Shown here: piece after piece, positions 9,420 through 18,427 of the stretch | How the letters are laid out: every line of letters begins with the position of its first letter | Numbering within the stretch: position 1 is the first letter of the stretch | Origin: Chromatiales bacterium | Lineage (GTDB): Bacteria; Pseudomonadota; Gammaproteobacteria; JAGRCI01 | Assembly (NCBI GenBank): GCA_020445565.1 | Contig: JAGRGI010000107.1 | Coordinates: forward strand, 1-54,787 | Length of the DNA: 54,787 bases | Direction: 5' to 3' | Made by a program: the position numbers and the translations under genes | The notes under the pieces: generated by a model | Database searches by the model: none | What the model was told of the DNA's origin: nothing | Seen by the model: the letters and a program-made list of their open reading frames with translations, nothing else

Positions 9420-10289
9420 TCAGTCGTCCCAGAGAAACCCGGTGTCGGCGCTGTCCGCCACCGAGGCCGGACGCTCACGGGTAAACACGTGGGAATGAAG
9501 ATTGGCGATCCATTGCTTACCGTCCTGGGTCACGGCCAGATAGCGAAGCGCATCCCCGATGTAAGGACGCACCATGTTCCAGTAGAAACTGGCATAGCCA
9601 TCGCGCAAATCGTCGGGGTTGTCATAGCCCAATTTGAGATTGGCGCCGGTCTCACGAAACTCGTGAAACAGATGAGGCAGTTTGCGCATGTAATTGGGGT
9701 CGGCGAGTTGGCCGATCAGATCCGCCGCCCGAACCAGACCGGGATAGTCGTTGGTAGCCTCGTGGTCGCCGCCCTGGGGCACCGGGAAACGGGTATTCTT
9801 GATATTGGCCACGATGCAATCGGCATCCAGCTCCGGATGACTGGAAAATCGGCTGCGAACGAAGATCTCGCCACGATCGACGTGATAGGGAGTCAAATAG
9901 GCGTCTGTCGCACCCGGCGGCAGAGAAATGGTCTCGCCCTCCAGATTGATGACACACACCCCATTGGCATCGCCGTCCACCAGACCGCGGATGTAGCCCA
10001 CATCGTGGCACAGCAGGGAAAGGACGAAATGCACCCAGTCCGTGGGCGTGACGTTGCCGGCGGAGAGGTGGCGACCCTTGAGAATCTCCAAACCGACGGA
10101 TGACACCATGACCGTATGCTCGACGTCATGGTAGAGGGCGTCACTGTTGGCAATGCTCTCCAGCGCCATGTGGGCGCCCCAGCGGATGACGCTGGCGCGC
10201 TGCGACTGTATATCGCCGTAGAGCCGGTGGTACTGCGCTTCCAGCTTGTCGACGAAGGCATCGATCACCAGCTTGGTGGGGTTGAACAT
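9420..10289 (-). CDS. HD-domain phosphohydrolase, apparently active
   Basis: About 289 residues if it starts at ATG 10289 (GGAG about eleven bases upstream, seven bases after the previous stop); an upstream ATG at 10334 would overlap the previous gene by about 38 bases. It carries LYHDVEHTVMV (His at about 54 and 58) and LLCHDVGYIRG (His95-Asp96), the arrangement of metal ligands in HD and cyclic-nucleotide phosphodiesterase folds. No other domain or membrane segment is seen. The substrate is unknown. It is directly downstream of, and clearly homologous to, the gene at 10297-11226 (shared openings FNP..., YMRKL in the C-terminal half, DLRDGYA/ALRDGYA, and a common C-terminal Trp-.-ANLHSH / ANMKSH ending). 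Confidence 0.82.
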   Translation of the reverse strand: MFNPTKLVIDAFVDKLEAQYHRLYGDIQSQRASVIRWGAHMALESIANSDALYHDVEHTVMVSSVGLEILKGRHLSAGNVTPTDWVHFVLSLLCHDVGYIRGLVDGDANGVCVINLEGETISLPPGATDAYLTPYHVDRGEIFVRSRFSSHPELDADCIVANIKNTRFPVPQGGDHEATNDYPGLVRAADLIGQLADPNYMRKLPHLFHEFRETGANLKLGYDNPDDLRDGYASFYWNMVRPYIGDALRYLAVTQDGKQWIANLHSHVFTRERPASVADSADTGFLWDD

Positions 10290-10296
10290 GGCCGCT

Positions 10297-11226
10297 TCAG
10301 CTCCGACGCCGGGTAATGCCGAGGGAGTGCTCATTGTGCAACTCGGCGTGCAGATGCGATTTCATGTTGGCGACCCAGCGATTGCCTTCACGGGTCTCGC
10401 GCAGATAAGCAATACCGGGACCGATGTAAGGGGCCACCAGGTCCCGGTACAGCTCGGCGTAGCCGTCGCGCAGGGCCACGGCCGTGTCGAAACCCAGCTC
10501 GGCGGCCAGCTCATTCTCCTCCCATTCCAAAAACAGGGCGTTGAGCTTGCGCATGTAATGGGGGTCGGCAATGGCGCCGATCATGTGTGCCGCGCGGGTG
10601 AGTTCTGCAAAGGAATCGGCGCTCTCGGCGGACGGTGGGAAACGGGTCATTTCGATGTTGGTGCAGATCCGTTCCACATCGATCAGGGGATGATCGGTGA
10701 AATGCTTGCGCACAATCAGCTGCGAACGCTCCGGAACCCAACGCGCCAGCGCCGCCCCCGTAGCCCCTCGGGGCAGCTCGACCGTCTCACCGTTTGAACC
10801 GATCACATAGCTGCCGCTGCCGTCCCCCACACAGGCACCACGCACATAGCCCAGGGAAAAACACAGCAGACCGATGGTGTAGCAAAGCCAGTCCTCCATG
10901 CTCACCGCTTCGCCGCGCATGCGCTTGCCGAGGAGTATGTCCTGACCCACAGCCGTGGTCATGATCGCATGATCGAGGTTGTGGTACAGGCAATCGGACT
11001 GGGCGACCTTCTCCAGCGCCATGTAGGCAGCCCAGCTCAAGGCGTTGAGGCGATCGTGATCGCCCTCGCCGTACACGCGCTGGAAATTCTTGGCCAGCTC
11101 CGATATGTAACGCTGAATCACGATTCGGCGAGGGTTGAACAAGTGTGCCTCCGAACGGATATCCAATCCCGGGGGAAATTCTATCGGCGTACCAGTAATA
11201 CGAGCCCGACGCGGCAAAACCCGCAT
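10297..11226 (-). CDS. HD-domain paralogue with degenerate active site
   Basis: About 309 residues from ATG at 11226; longer starts up to 11463 are possible but would overlap the divergent glcD gene. It is homologous along its length to the next gene (9420-10289). The first His pair is kept (LYHNLDHAIM), but the HD motif itself is replaced: LLCFSLGYVRG stands where the partner has LLCHDVGYIRG, so the His-Asp metal ligands are lost. Inference: a catalytically dead partner or regulatory subunit of the active HD protein, probably from a tandem duplication. The ribosome binding site at 11226 is weak, so the start is uncertain. It is first in the minus-strand operon and shares an upstream region with glcD. 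Confidence 0.78.
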   Translation of the reverse strand: MRVLPRRARITGTPIEFPPGLDIRSEAHLFNPRRIVIQRYISELAKNFQRVYGEGDHDRLNALSWAAYMALEKVAQSDCLYHNLDHAIMTTAVGQDILLGKRMRGEAVSMEDWLCYTIGLLCFSLGYVRGACVGDGSGSYVIGSNGETVELPRGATGAALARWVPERSQLIVRKHFTDHPLIDVERICTNIEMTRFPPSAESADSFAELTRAAHMIGAIADPHYMRKLNALFLEWEENELAAELGFDTAVALRDGYAELYRDLVAPYIGPGIAYLRETREGNRWVANMKSHLHAELHNEHSLGITRRRS

Positions 11227-11368
11227 GGCAGCCCAGGGCAACGCCTGGCAGGACAATCGCCACCATCCGCTTGGTCTAAGGTTAGCATGTCGAGGCCGAT
11301 CTGCCCTATCATGCAGCGCGCGCATCAAATCCTGCCCGACCGCGCAGATAGTACCGAACCACGAAAAG

Positions 11369-12856
11369 ATGTCCGACGAATCCAGCGATTTCAAGCCGTC
11401 ACCCGATACCCGGCTGGCCCTCGGCCAACTGCAAATGGTATTGCCTGAAGGGGGTCTGCTCATCGACGCGGAGTCACTCCGGCCCTATGAATGCGACGGC
11501 CTGTCCGCCTACCGGCGCCTGCCTCTGGCAGTCGCCCTGCCTGAAACCGTGGATCAGGTGCAGGGCGTGATGCGCATTTGTCATCGCCTCGGTATTCCGG
11601 TTGTGGCCAGAGGGGCCGGTACGGGGCTGTCGGGAGGGGCATTGCCGTTGGAGAACGGTATTCTGCTGAGTCTCGCCAGATTCAACCGCATAGTGGAGAT
11701 CGACGCGGCCAACCGGCGCGCACGGGTTCAACCGGGCGTACGCAACCTGGCCATTTCTGAAGCCGTCGCCCCTCTGGGCCTGTACTACGCCCCCGACCCT
11801 TCCTCGCAAATCGCCTGCTCCATTGGCGGAAATGTGGCGGAGAACTCCGGCGGCGTTCACTGCCTCAAGTACGGACTGACGGTACATAACGTCCAACAGG
11901 TGGAGATGATCACCGCCGAGGGCGAACAGCTGCTGCTGGGCGGCGGGGGCCTGGATGGACCGGGCTACGATCTGCTGGCCTTGGTGACGGGTTCCGAAGG
12001 TCTGTTGGGCGTGATCACCGAGGTGACGGTCAAACTGCTGCCACGCCCGGCCCATGTCTCGGTGCTGTTGGCTGCATTTGACGATATCGAGGCCGCCGGC
12101 AACGCGGTCGCCGGGATCATTGCCGCCGGCATCGTGCCCGCCGGCCTGGAAATGATGGACAACCCGTCGATCCGTGCCGCCGAGGATTTCGTCCATGCGG
12201 GCTATCCGGTGGACGCCACCGCCATCCTGCTGTGTGAGCTGGACGGTAGCGAGGCCGAGGTCGCCGCCCAGGTGGAACAAGTCAGCGCACTGCTGCAGCG
12301 GGCCGGCGCCGGCGAGGTGAGAACCGCCAGCGACACCGACGAGCGGCAACGGTTTTGGGCCGGCCGCAAGGCCGCTTTCCCTGCCGTCGGGCGAATTTCA
12401 CCGGATTACTATTGTATGGACGGCACCATACCCCGCCACCGTCTGGCAGAGATCCTGTCCCGAATCGCCAATCTGTCCGATGAATACGGATTGCGCGTAG
12501 CCAATGTTTTCCACGCAGGCGACGGCAATCTGCACCCGCTGATATTGTACGATGCCAACCGGCCCGGCGAACTGGAGCGGGCGGAACAGTTGGGGGCGCG
12601 CATCCTGGAGGCCAGCGTCGAGGTGGGTGGAAGCATCACCGGCGAGCACGGTGTGGGCATAGAGAAGATCGACCAGATGTGCGTGCAATTCAACAGCGAC
12701 GAACTGGCCCAGTTCCACGCCGTCAAGGCCGCCTTCGACACCAAGGGCATACTCAACCCCGGCAAGGCGGTTCCGACCCTGCACCGCTGCGCGGAGCTGG
12801 GTGCCATGCACGTCCACAAGGGCGAGCTGCCCTTCCCCGAATTGGAGCGATTCTGA
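11369..12856 (+). CDS. glcD: glycolate oxidase, FAD-linked subunit GlcD
   Basis: 495 residues. FAD-linked oxidase family: PCMH-type FAD-binding domain (VARGAGTGLSGGALP, then SIGGNVAENSGG) followed by the C-terminal FAD-oxidase domain (HAGDGNLHP, GSITGEHGVG, NPGKAVP at the end). It oxidises glycolate to glyoxylate, passing electrons to the GlcE/GlcF partners and on to the respiratory chain. ATG at 11369 gives a normal-length N-terminus (family about 495-500); the frame is open further upstream but that part is not GlcD-like. It is followed without a gap by glcE. In an autotroph this complex would salvage glycolate made by RuBisCO oxygenation; that metabolic role is inference. Confidence 0.96.
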   Translation: MSDESSDFKPSPDTRLALGQLQMVLPEGGLLIDAESLRPYECDGLSAYRRLPLAVALPETVDQVQGVMRICHRLGIPVVARGAGTGLSGGALPLENGILLSLARFNRIVEIDAANRRARVQPGVRNLAISEAVAPLGLYYAPDPSSQIACSIGGNVAENSGGVHCLKYGLTVHNVQQVEMITAEGEQLLLGGGGLDGPGYDLLALVTGSEGLLGVITEVTVKLLPRPAHVSVLLAAFDDIEAAGNAVAGIIAAGIVPAGLEMMDNPSIRAAEDFVHAGYPVDATAILLCELDGSEAEVAAQVEQVSALLQRAGAGEVRTASDTDERQRFWAGRKAAFPAVGRISPDYYCMDGTIPRHRLAEILSRIANLSDEYGLRVANVFHAGDGNLHPLILYDANRPGELERAEQLGARILEASVEVGGSITGEHGVGIEKIDQMCVQFNSDELAQFHAVKAAFDTKGILNPGKAVPTLHRCAELGAMHVHKGELPFPELERF

Positions 12857-13921
12857 ATGGAGGCGGCGTTGAACGAGGCCGAACAGCGCCTGGCTGAAGC
12901 TGTTCATGCCGCCCATGTGGCGGCTCGGCCATTGCGGCTGCTCGGCTCCGGCAGCAAGTCATTCTACGGCAACCCGGTCGAGGGCGACGATTTCCCACTA
13001 ACGCTACCCACCGACTCGATCCGTCACCAGCCCAGCGAGCTGGTGGTCACTGTCGGTGCCGGTACCCGGTTGGCGGATCTGGAGACCGTCCTGGCCGAGG
13101 GCGGCCAGATGTTGCCCTTCGAACCACCCCACTTCGGTCCCCGCGCCAGTGTCGGCGGGTTGGTGGCCTGCGGTTTCTCCGGCCCTGCCCGGCCATTCTC
13201 CGGCTCGGCCCGAGACCATCTGTTGGGCTGTCGCATCATCAATGGAAGCGGGCGGATTCTGCACTTCGGCGGCGAAGTGATGAAAAACGTCGCCGGTTAC
13301 GATATCTCCCGCCTGATGTGCGCATCCCTGGGTACCCTTGGCGTGATCCTCGAAGCCTCCTTCAAGGTCCTGCCCATTCCCGCCGCGCAGCACACCCTGC
13401 GCCGCCCCATGGACGCGAAACAGGCCCTGCTGGAGATCGCAACGCTCACCCGCAGCCCCCTGCCCCTATCGGCCGCTGCCCACTACGCCGGACACCTTTA
13501 TCTGCGGGTCTCGGGCAGCGAATCCGGCGTGCAGGCGGCAGTGACGGAGATTGGCGGCGAAACCCTGGAAGATGGCATCCAATTCTGGTCCGATCTGCGC
13601 GAACAACGCTTGGCGTTCTTTGACGGCGAGCGGCCGCTGTGGCGCTTGTCCGTCCCTCCGGCCAGTGCCTTGCCCGATCTTCCCGGCGACTGGCTGTTGG
13701 ACTGGGCCGGCGCGCAACGCTGGCTGCGCAGCAGCGCCGATGCGACCCAGATTCGCGCAGCGACCGAGGCGGTCGGTGGCCACGCCACACTGTTCCGGGG
13801 CGGCGATGACAGCCTGAATGTCTTCCACCCCCTGCCCGACAACCTGCTCGCCCTGCACCGGCGTGTTAAACAATCCTTCGATCCGGCCGGCATTCTCAAC
13901 CGTGGTGCGCTATACCCTTAG
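12857..13921 (+). CDS. glcE: glycolate oxidase, FAD-binding subunit GlcE
   Basis: 354 residues; its ATG directly follows the glcD stop codon (TGAATG), so translation is probably coupled. It has a PCMH FAD-binding domain only (LLGSGSKSFYG, VTVGAGTRLADLE, PRASVGGLVACGFSGP, GEVMKNVAGYDISRL), the shortened layout typical of GlcE (about 350 residues). It pairs with GlcD to form the flavoprotein part of the membrane-associated glycolate dehydrogenase. Confidence 0.95.
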   Translation: MEAALNEAEQRLAEAVHAAHVAARPLRLLGSGSKSFYGNPVEGDDFPLTLPTDSIRHQPSELVVTVGAGTRLADLETVLAEGGQMLPFEPPHFGPRASVGGLVACGFSGPARPFSGSARDHLLGCRIINGSGRILHFGGEVMKNVAGYDISRLMCASLGTLGVILEASFKVLPIPAAQHTLRRPMDAKQALLEIATLTRSPLPLSAAAHYAGHLYLRVSGSESGVQAAVTEIGGETLEDGIQFWSDLREQRLAFFDGERPLWRLSVPPASALPDLPGDWLLDWAGAQRWLRSSADATQIRAATEAVGGHATLFRGGDDSLNVFHPLPDNLLALHRRVKQSFDPAGILNRGALYP

Positions 13922-13945
13922 GGTTGGTCAACCGGAGTCATCGCC

Positions 13946-14263
13946 ATGCAGCCGAATCGTTACTATGTGGTTCTATTCGCCGCCCTGTCGCTACCCAGTG
14001 CCGCCGAGGCGTTCTTTTGTTTCAACTTCGGTTTCGGGTCCGGCGGCGGAGCCCGTCACCATGCCGGCGCCTATCCGCCACCACCGCCGGCCTATTACCG
14101 CGCGCCCATGAACCCGATTCCCGGCGCGCACTGGTATCCCGCCGCGCAGCCCTATCAATTGACCACCGAACCACTGCCAAACAGCCCTGTCGGCAGCGAA
14201 GCGCTGTACACCACTGACTCCGCTCCCATCCCCGGCCCCTGGCGCCCCCGAAACGATCCGTAG
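13946..14263 (+). CDS. small exported proline- and tyrosine-rich protein inside the glc operon
   Basis: 105 residues from ATG at 13946 (GGAG about ten bases upstream). A signal peptide (YYVVLFAALSLPSAAEA) is followed by an aromatic and glycine-rich start (FFCFNFGFGSGGG), a polyproline patch (PPPPPAYY) and a low-complexity Pro/Tyr/Ala tail. No known enzymatic motif. It sits between glcE and glcF, 24 bases after one and 9 bases before the other, so it is part of the operon. The Gly/Pro/Tyr-rich exported type recalls sulfur globule envelope proteins of purple sulfur bacteria, but this is only a resemblance in composition and not an assignment. No role in glycolate oxidation is known to me. Confidence 0.75.
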   Translation: MQPNRYYVVLFAALSLPSAAEAFFCFNFGFGSGGGARHHAGAYPPPPPAYYRAPMNPIPGAHWYPAAQPYQLTTEPLPNSPVGSEALYTTDSAPIPGPWRPRNDP

Positions 14264-14272
14264 ACGAACACG

Positions 14273-15487
14273 ATGCAAACCTCTCTCGCGGCCGACATCA
14301 AGGACACCCCGCAAGGCCGGCAGGCCGATCTTATCCTACGCAGTTGCGTGCATTGCGGCTTCTGCACCGCCACCTGCCCCACCTACCAGGAACTCAATGA
14401 CGAACGCGACGGGCCGCGTGGCAGGATCTACCTCATCAAACAGGTGCTGGAAGGCAAACCCGTGGGCGAGACCACCCGCCAGCACCTGGACCGCTGCCTG
14501 AGCTGCCGCTCCTGCGAGACCACCTGCCCCTCCGGCGTACACTACGCACGCCTGTTGGACATCGGCCGCGAGATAGTGGAAGAACGCCTACCGAGGAGCT
14601 CGGGGCAGCGGTTCATGCGTCGCGTGTTGCGCATTGCCTTGCGCACACCCTGGCTGTTTCGTACCGGCCTGGCTGTGGGACAGGGCCTGCGTGGCATCCT
14701 GCCAGGCAGCTTGCGGGCGCAGGTTCCCGTGAAACGCCGCCGCGGAGACTGGCCCACCTCGCCCCACTCACGCACCATGCTCACCCTGGCCGGCTGCGTA
14801 CAGAACGGGCTGGCTCCGGACATCGATGCCGCAGCGGCACGAGTGCTCGACCGCTTGGGTATCCGTTTAAAACCCGCCAGCGGCGGCGGTTGCTGTGGCC
14901 TGTTGAGTCACCATCTCACTGCCACCCAAGAGGCCCGCGCCGACGCCAGGGCCAATATCGACGCCTGGTGGCCCGATGTCCAGGCCGGTGCCGAGGCCAT
15001 CGTCATCACCGCCAGCGCCTGTGGCGCAATGGTGAAGGACTACCCACAGCTACTCGCCGACGACCCGGACTACCGCGAAAAGGCCATAACGGTAGCCAAA
15101 CTGGCAAAAGACATCAGCGAAGTCCTGAGCAAGGAAGACCTTTCCTTACTGCGCGTCAGGCAAAAGCGCATCGCCTTTCACTCCCCCTGTTCCCTGCAAC
15201 ATGGACAAAAACTTGGCGGCCAGGTGGAACGCCTACTCCAACAGGTCGGTTTTCAGCTCACCGCCACCAGCGAAAACCATCTCTGTTGCGGCTCCGCCGG
15301 TACCTACAGCATCTTCCAGCCAACCCTCTCCCAACGTCTGCGCCAACGCAAACTGGATGCCCTCAACGGCGACTCCCCGCAAGCCATCGCCACCGCCAAT
15401 ATCGGCTGCCTGGTCCACCTGCAAGGCGGAACCGAACTGCCAGTAAAACATTGGGTGGAATGGTTGGATGCGGGTTTGGGGAGTTGA
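14273..15487 (+). CDS. glcF: glycolate oxidase iron-sulfur subunit GlcF
   Basis: 404 residues, the usual GlcF length. Two 4Fe-4S motifs in the first 100 residues (CVHCGFCTATCP and CLSCRSCETTCP) are followed by two cysteine-rich CCG domains (GCVQNG... SGGGCCGLLSHH and CCGSAGTYS), as in heterodisulfide-reductase-type electron carriers. It accepts electrons from GlcD/GlcE and hands them to the quinone pool or another carrier. It begins 9 bases after the small exported protein and completes the glcD-E-x-F operon. Confidence 0.95.
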   Translation: MQTSLAADIKDTPQGRQADLILRSCVHCGFCTATCPTYQELNDERDGPRGRIYLIKQVLEGKPVGETTRQHLDRCLSCRSCETTCPSGVHYARLLDIGREIVEERLPRSSGQRFMRRVLRIALRTPWLFRTGLAVGQGLRGILPGSLRAQVPVKRRRGDWPTSPHSRTMLTLAGCVQNGLAPDIDAAAARVLDRLGIRLKPASGGGCCGLLSHHLTATQEARADARANIDAWWPDVQAGAEAIVITASACGAMVKDYPQLLADDPDYREKAITVAKLAKDISEVLSKEDLSLLRVRQKRIAFHSPCSLQHGQKLGGQVERLLQQVGFQLTATSENHLCCGSAGTYSIFQPTLSQRLRQRKLDALNGDSPQAIATANIGCLVHLQGGTELPVKHWVEWLDAGLGS

Positions 15488-15704
15488 AAACCCCCATCGC
15501 GTGAACACATCCGTGTGAGCCTGGGCCCGACCGCGGGCGTCTTGAATTCCTCGCACTGATCGAAGCCGCTGCGTTTTCCCCGACAGCGGGTTTCGGATAT
15601 TCTGTCCGCAAGGAACGCGTCGGGCCGGTGCTCGCGTCTGATTGCGAACGAGGTCGCAGAATGAGCAGTACGTTCGAATCGCCAACGGCAAGGTATTACT
15701 AGCC

Positions 15705-18257
15705 GTGCCAATCCCAAGAGACAACACATTGCGGTGGATGTTGGCCGCGGTCTTTATCGCCGCAGCCGTCCTCTACCTGGCTGCCTGGGAGTCGGGGCTG
15801 TTCCAGCGATGGGAACTGCGCACCTACGACGGCATGTTGCGGCTCAGGCCGCAACTGCGCCCGGACCCTGAACTACTCATCGTCGGCATCACCGAGGCAG
15901 ACACCCGGGAGCTGGGCTGGCCGATACCGGATGGCACCCTCGCTCCCGCCGTGACAAGGTTGTTGCAAGCGGGTGCGGCGGTGGTCGGCATCGACTTGTA
16001 TCGGGACACCGCCTATCCACCCGGCGTGGGCGAAATGAATGCAATTTGGGGCGATGAGCGCGTCGTGGCGGTCGCAGAGGCCAGTTCCCAGGGGGACGTG
16101 GGCGTAGCGCCTCCGCCACTGGTGCCCCGGGAACGCGTGGGCATGAGCGATCTGATCACCGACCCTGACGGCATCGTACGGCGAGCCCTGCTCTATCAAC
16201 GCCTGCCGAATGGTGAGCTGGGTGAATCCTTCGGCCTGCTGCTCGCACGCCGTTACCTTCAGCCACAGGGTATAGGGGTTACCAGCAACCCTGACGACCC
16301 GCAGGGCTTTCGGCTCGGCTCTGGCCTGTTTTCCCCCCTGAGAAACGGTGCCGGCGGTTATCGCGACATTGACGCCGGGGGTTTCCAAATCCTGCTGAAC
16401 TACCGCCCCGGCGATGCGGTGGCGCAACAAGTGAACTTGCGCAGCCTGCTGTCAGGCTCGGTGGACGAGGCGCAGATTCGTGGCCGCATCGTACTGGTAG
16501 GCATGGACGCACGCAGCATCAAGGACAACAATCTCACCCCGTATTCGGACTCGGGCGATTCCTTACGGCCGGTGTCCGCCGTAGAGATTCAAGCCTATGT
16601 GGTGAGCCAGTTGATCAGTGCCGCACGACCCGGCGAAACCGACCGCGGCGTCGGCCACCCGAACCCCCTACACACCTGGAACGGCACCAGCGAGCTGGGC
16701 TGGATGTTGGCCTGGATGCTGCTCGGCGCCGCTCTGCCCTGGTGGCTGAAGACACCTTGGTGGAATATCGGCGCACTGATTGTCGGCCCGACACTGCTGT
16801 TCGGCGTCGGTACCGCCTTGCTGCATTTCGGTATCTGGACACCCACGGCCAGCACCGTCGGCGGCTTTCTGCTCAGCTACCTGCTACAAGGCGCCATGCG
16901 CCTCACTTGGCTGTATTGGTTCGACCCGCTCACCCGTCTGCCCAATCGCCGGGCACTGCTCGCACGCCTCAATAGTGGCTCTGCAGCACAAAACCACGGC
17001 GCCTTGGCGGTACTTCAGATCGGCCGATTGGACGCCTTCCGCGGGGTCTTCTCCAGCGATCTGGCATCGGCCCTGGAGCGTGGTGTGGCGATGATTCTGC
17101 GCACTCGGCAGGCACCCGGCAGCCGGGTGTTTCGCATCGGCGAGGGAGATTTCGCGGTGCTGCTCGACGAACGCGAGGAAGCGTCCGCATTGGCCGCGGC
17201 CCGCACCCTGCAACTCGGCCTGGAACAACCAGTGACCCTGAACGATCAGGCCGTCTATCCCGGCGTTTTCGTCGGCGTCTCACTGTTGCGGGACCCACAT
17301 GCCACACGGGGTCTGGACGAGGCTTATTCTGCAATGCACGAGGCCAGGGTATTCGATCGCCCGGAACCGAAGTTGTATTCCGAATCGGCACGTAAGGCCC
17401 GCCAGGACAGCCTGCGTTTGGAGCAATCGCTACGCGATGCCATCGCCAACCACAGCGGCACGCCCAACTCGACCACTTTCCCGGTCTATTACCAACCGCT
17501 GATCGCTGTTCAAAGCGGTCGAATCGCCGGTTTCGAGGCCCTGCTTCGCTGGACCGGATCGGACGGCCAGCCGATCTCGCCCGGCGTGTTCATCCCAGTC
17601 GCGGAAAGCAGCGAACTGATCATCGACCTGGGCGACTGGGTCATGCACGAGGCATGTCGTCAGATGGCGCAATGGCACAGGGAGATTTCGGGATGCCCCG
17701 ACGTCTTCGTCGCAGTCAATCTCGCCGCCCGTCAACTGGCCCAGGGAGATATCCTCGTCGACAAAGTGGCCCGCGTGCTCGAATCCACCGGCCTGACCCC
17801 AGCCACCCTCAAGCTCGAAGTCACCGAATCCGCAGGGCTCGAGGACATGGCCAAGGCCCGCGCCACATTGGAGAAGCTGCGGGGCCTGGGGGCCAAACTC
17901 AGCGCCGACGACTTCGGCACCGGCTACTCCTCGCTCTCTTACCTCACCCAACTCCCCTTCGACACCCTGAAAATCGACCAATCCTTCGTCCGCCCCATGG
18001 ACAGTTCACGTGTCAACCGGGAAGTGATCCGCGCGGCCATCAAACTGGCCCACCAGCTGGGCCTGGAAGTCGTTGCCGAAGGCATTGAGATCGACGTCCA
18101 CGCCGCAATGCTCCGCGAGTGGGGCGCCGACCTCGGTCAAGGATTTCTGTTTGCCAAACCCCTGCCAGCAGCAGAGGCCGAAGCGTTTCTGCGAAGGCTG
18201 TGCGAGGAACCGGTTGCTGCGGATTTGGAGAGAGATAGGATCTCGAGTCATCCTTAA
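15705..18257 (+). CDS. CHASE2-sensor c-di-GMP phosphodiesterase with degenerate GGDEF
   Basis: About 850 residues. One N-terminal membrane helix (LAAVFIAAAVLYLAAW), an extracytoplasmic CHASE2 domain (about 40-320: RTYDGMLRLRP, IVGITEADTRELGWP, IRGRIVLVGMDA), three more helices (about 335-430), a GGDEF domain whose signature is GEGDF instead of GGDEF, and an intact EAL domain (FEALLRW, EVTES, ADDFGTGYSSLSYL, VAEGIE). It should degrade rather than make c-di-GMP, the degenerate GGDEF perhaps binding GTP or serving as scaffold. Start uncertain: GTG at 15705 places the first helix about ten residues in; TTG at 15642 would add 21 residues with no good ribosome binding site. It stands alone, 217 bases after glcF. 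Confidence 0.92.
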   Translation: MPIPRDNTLRWMLAAVFIAAAVLYLAAWESGLFQRWELRTYDGMLRLRPQLRPDPELLIVGITEADTRELGWPIPDGTLAPAVTRLLQAGAAVVGIDLYRDTAYPPGVGEMNAIWGDERVVAVAEASSQGDVGVAPPPLVPRERVGMSDLITDPDGIVRRALLYQRLPNGELGESFGLLLARRYLQPQGIGVTSNPDDPQGFRLGSGLFSPLRNGAGGYRDIDAGGFQILLNYRPGDAVAQQVNLRSLLSGSVDEAQIRGRIVLVGMDARSIKDNNLTPYSDSGDSLRPVSAVEIQAYVVSQLISAARPGETDRGVGHPNPLHTWNGTSELGWMLAWMLLGAALPWWLKTPWWNIGALIVGPTLLFGVGTALLHFGIWTPTASTVGGFLLSYLLQGAMRLTWLYWFDPLTRLPNRRALLARLNSGSAAQNHGALAVLQIGRLDAFRGVFSSDLASALERGVAMILRTRQAPGSRVFRIGEGDFAVLLDEREEASALAAARTLQLGLEQPVTLNDQAVYPGVFVGVSLLRDPHATRGLDEAYSAMHEARVFDRPEPKLYSESARKARQDSLRLEQSLRDAIANHSGTPNSTTFPVYYQPLIAVQSGRIAGFEALLRWTGSDGQPISPGVFIPVAESSELIIDLGDWVMHEACRQMAQWHREISGCPDVFVAVNLAARQLAQGDILVDKVARVLESTGLTPATLKLEVTESAGLEDMAKARATLEKLRGLGAKLSADDFGTGYSSLSYLTQLPFDTLKIDQSFVRPMDSSRVNREVIRAAIKLAHQLGLEVVAEGIEIDVHAAMLREWGADLGQGFLFAKPLPAAEAEAFLRRLCEEPVAADLERDRISSHP

Positions 18258-18382
18258 TCTAGCGAAAGGAAAGCTCCCTCAGGTCGCCTCAGAAATCGGA
18301 AAAAAATCGTACGCTAAGCCGTTTGCGGACGTTGTTAGGACAACTTTGGGTTCAGGGTTTGGAAATCAATGGAACAGTCAAC

Positions 18383-18405
18383 CGACTTAAGTCGCTGTTT
18401 TTTTT
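18383..18405 (+). terminator. possible weak terminator after the CHASE2-EAL gene
   Basis: A perfect 12-base palindrome (cgacttaagtcg, 18383-18394) followed three bases later by eight T (18398-18405). The stem can be only four G/C-rich pairs with a TTAA loop, which is short for a terminator, but position and T run fit. It lies about 125 bases past the stop codon of the gene ending at 18257. Confidence 0.3.
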
Positions 18406-18427
18406 GTAAGCTGCAACAAGCAAGAGT

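Noticed and set aside
8514..10103. 529-codon plus-strand open frame
   Set aside because: Antisense to the phosphorylase and HD genes, whose minus-strand products have clear family motifs; the plus frame has none.
13946..14263. Naming the small exported protein a sulfur globule protein
   Set aside because: Only composition and the aromatic/Gly-rich start are similar; no diagnostic repeat.
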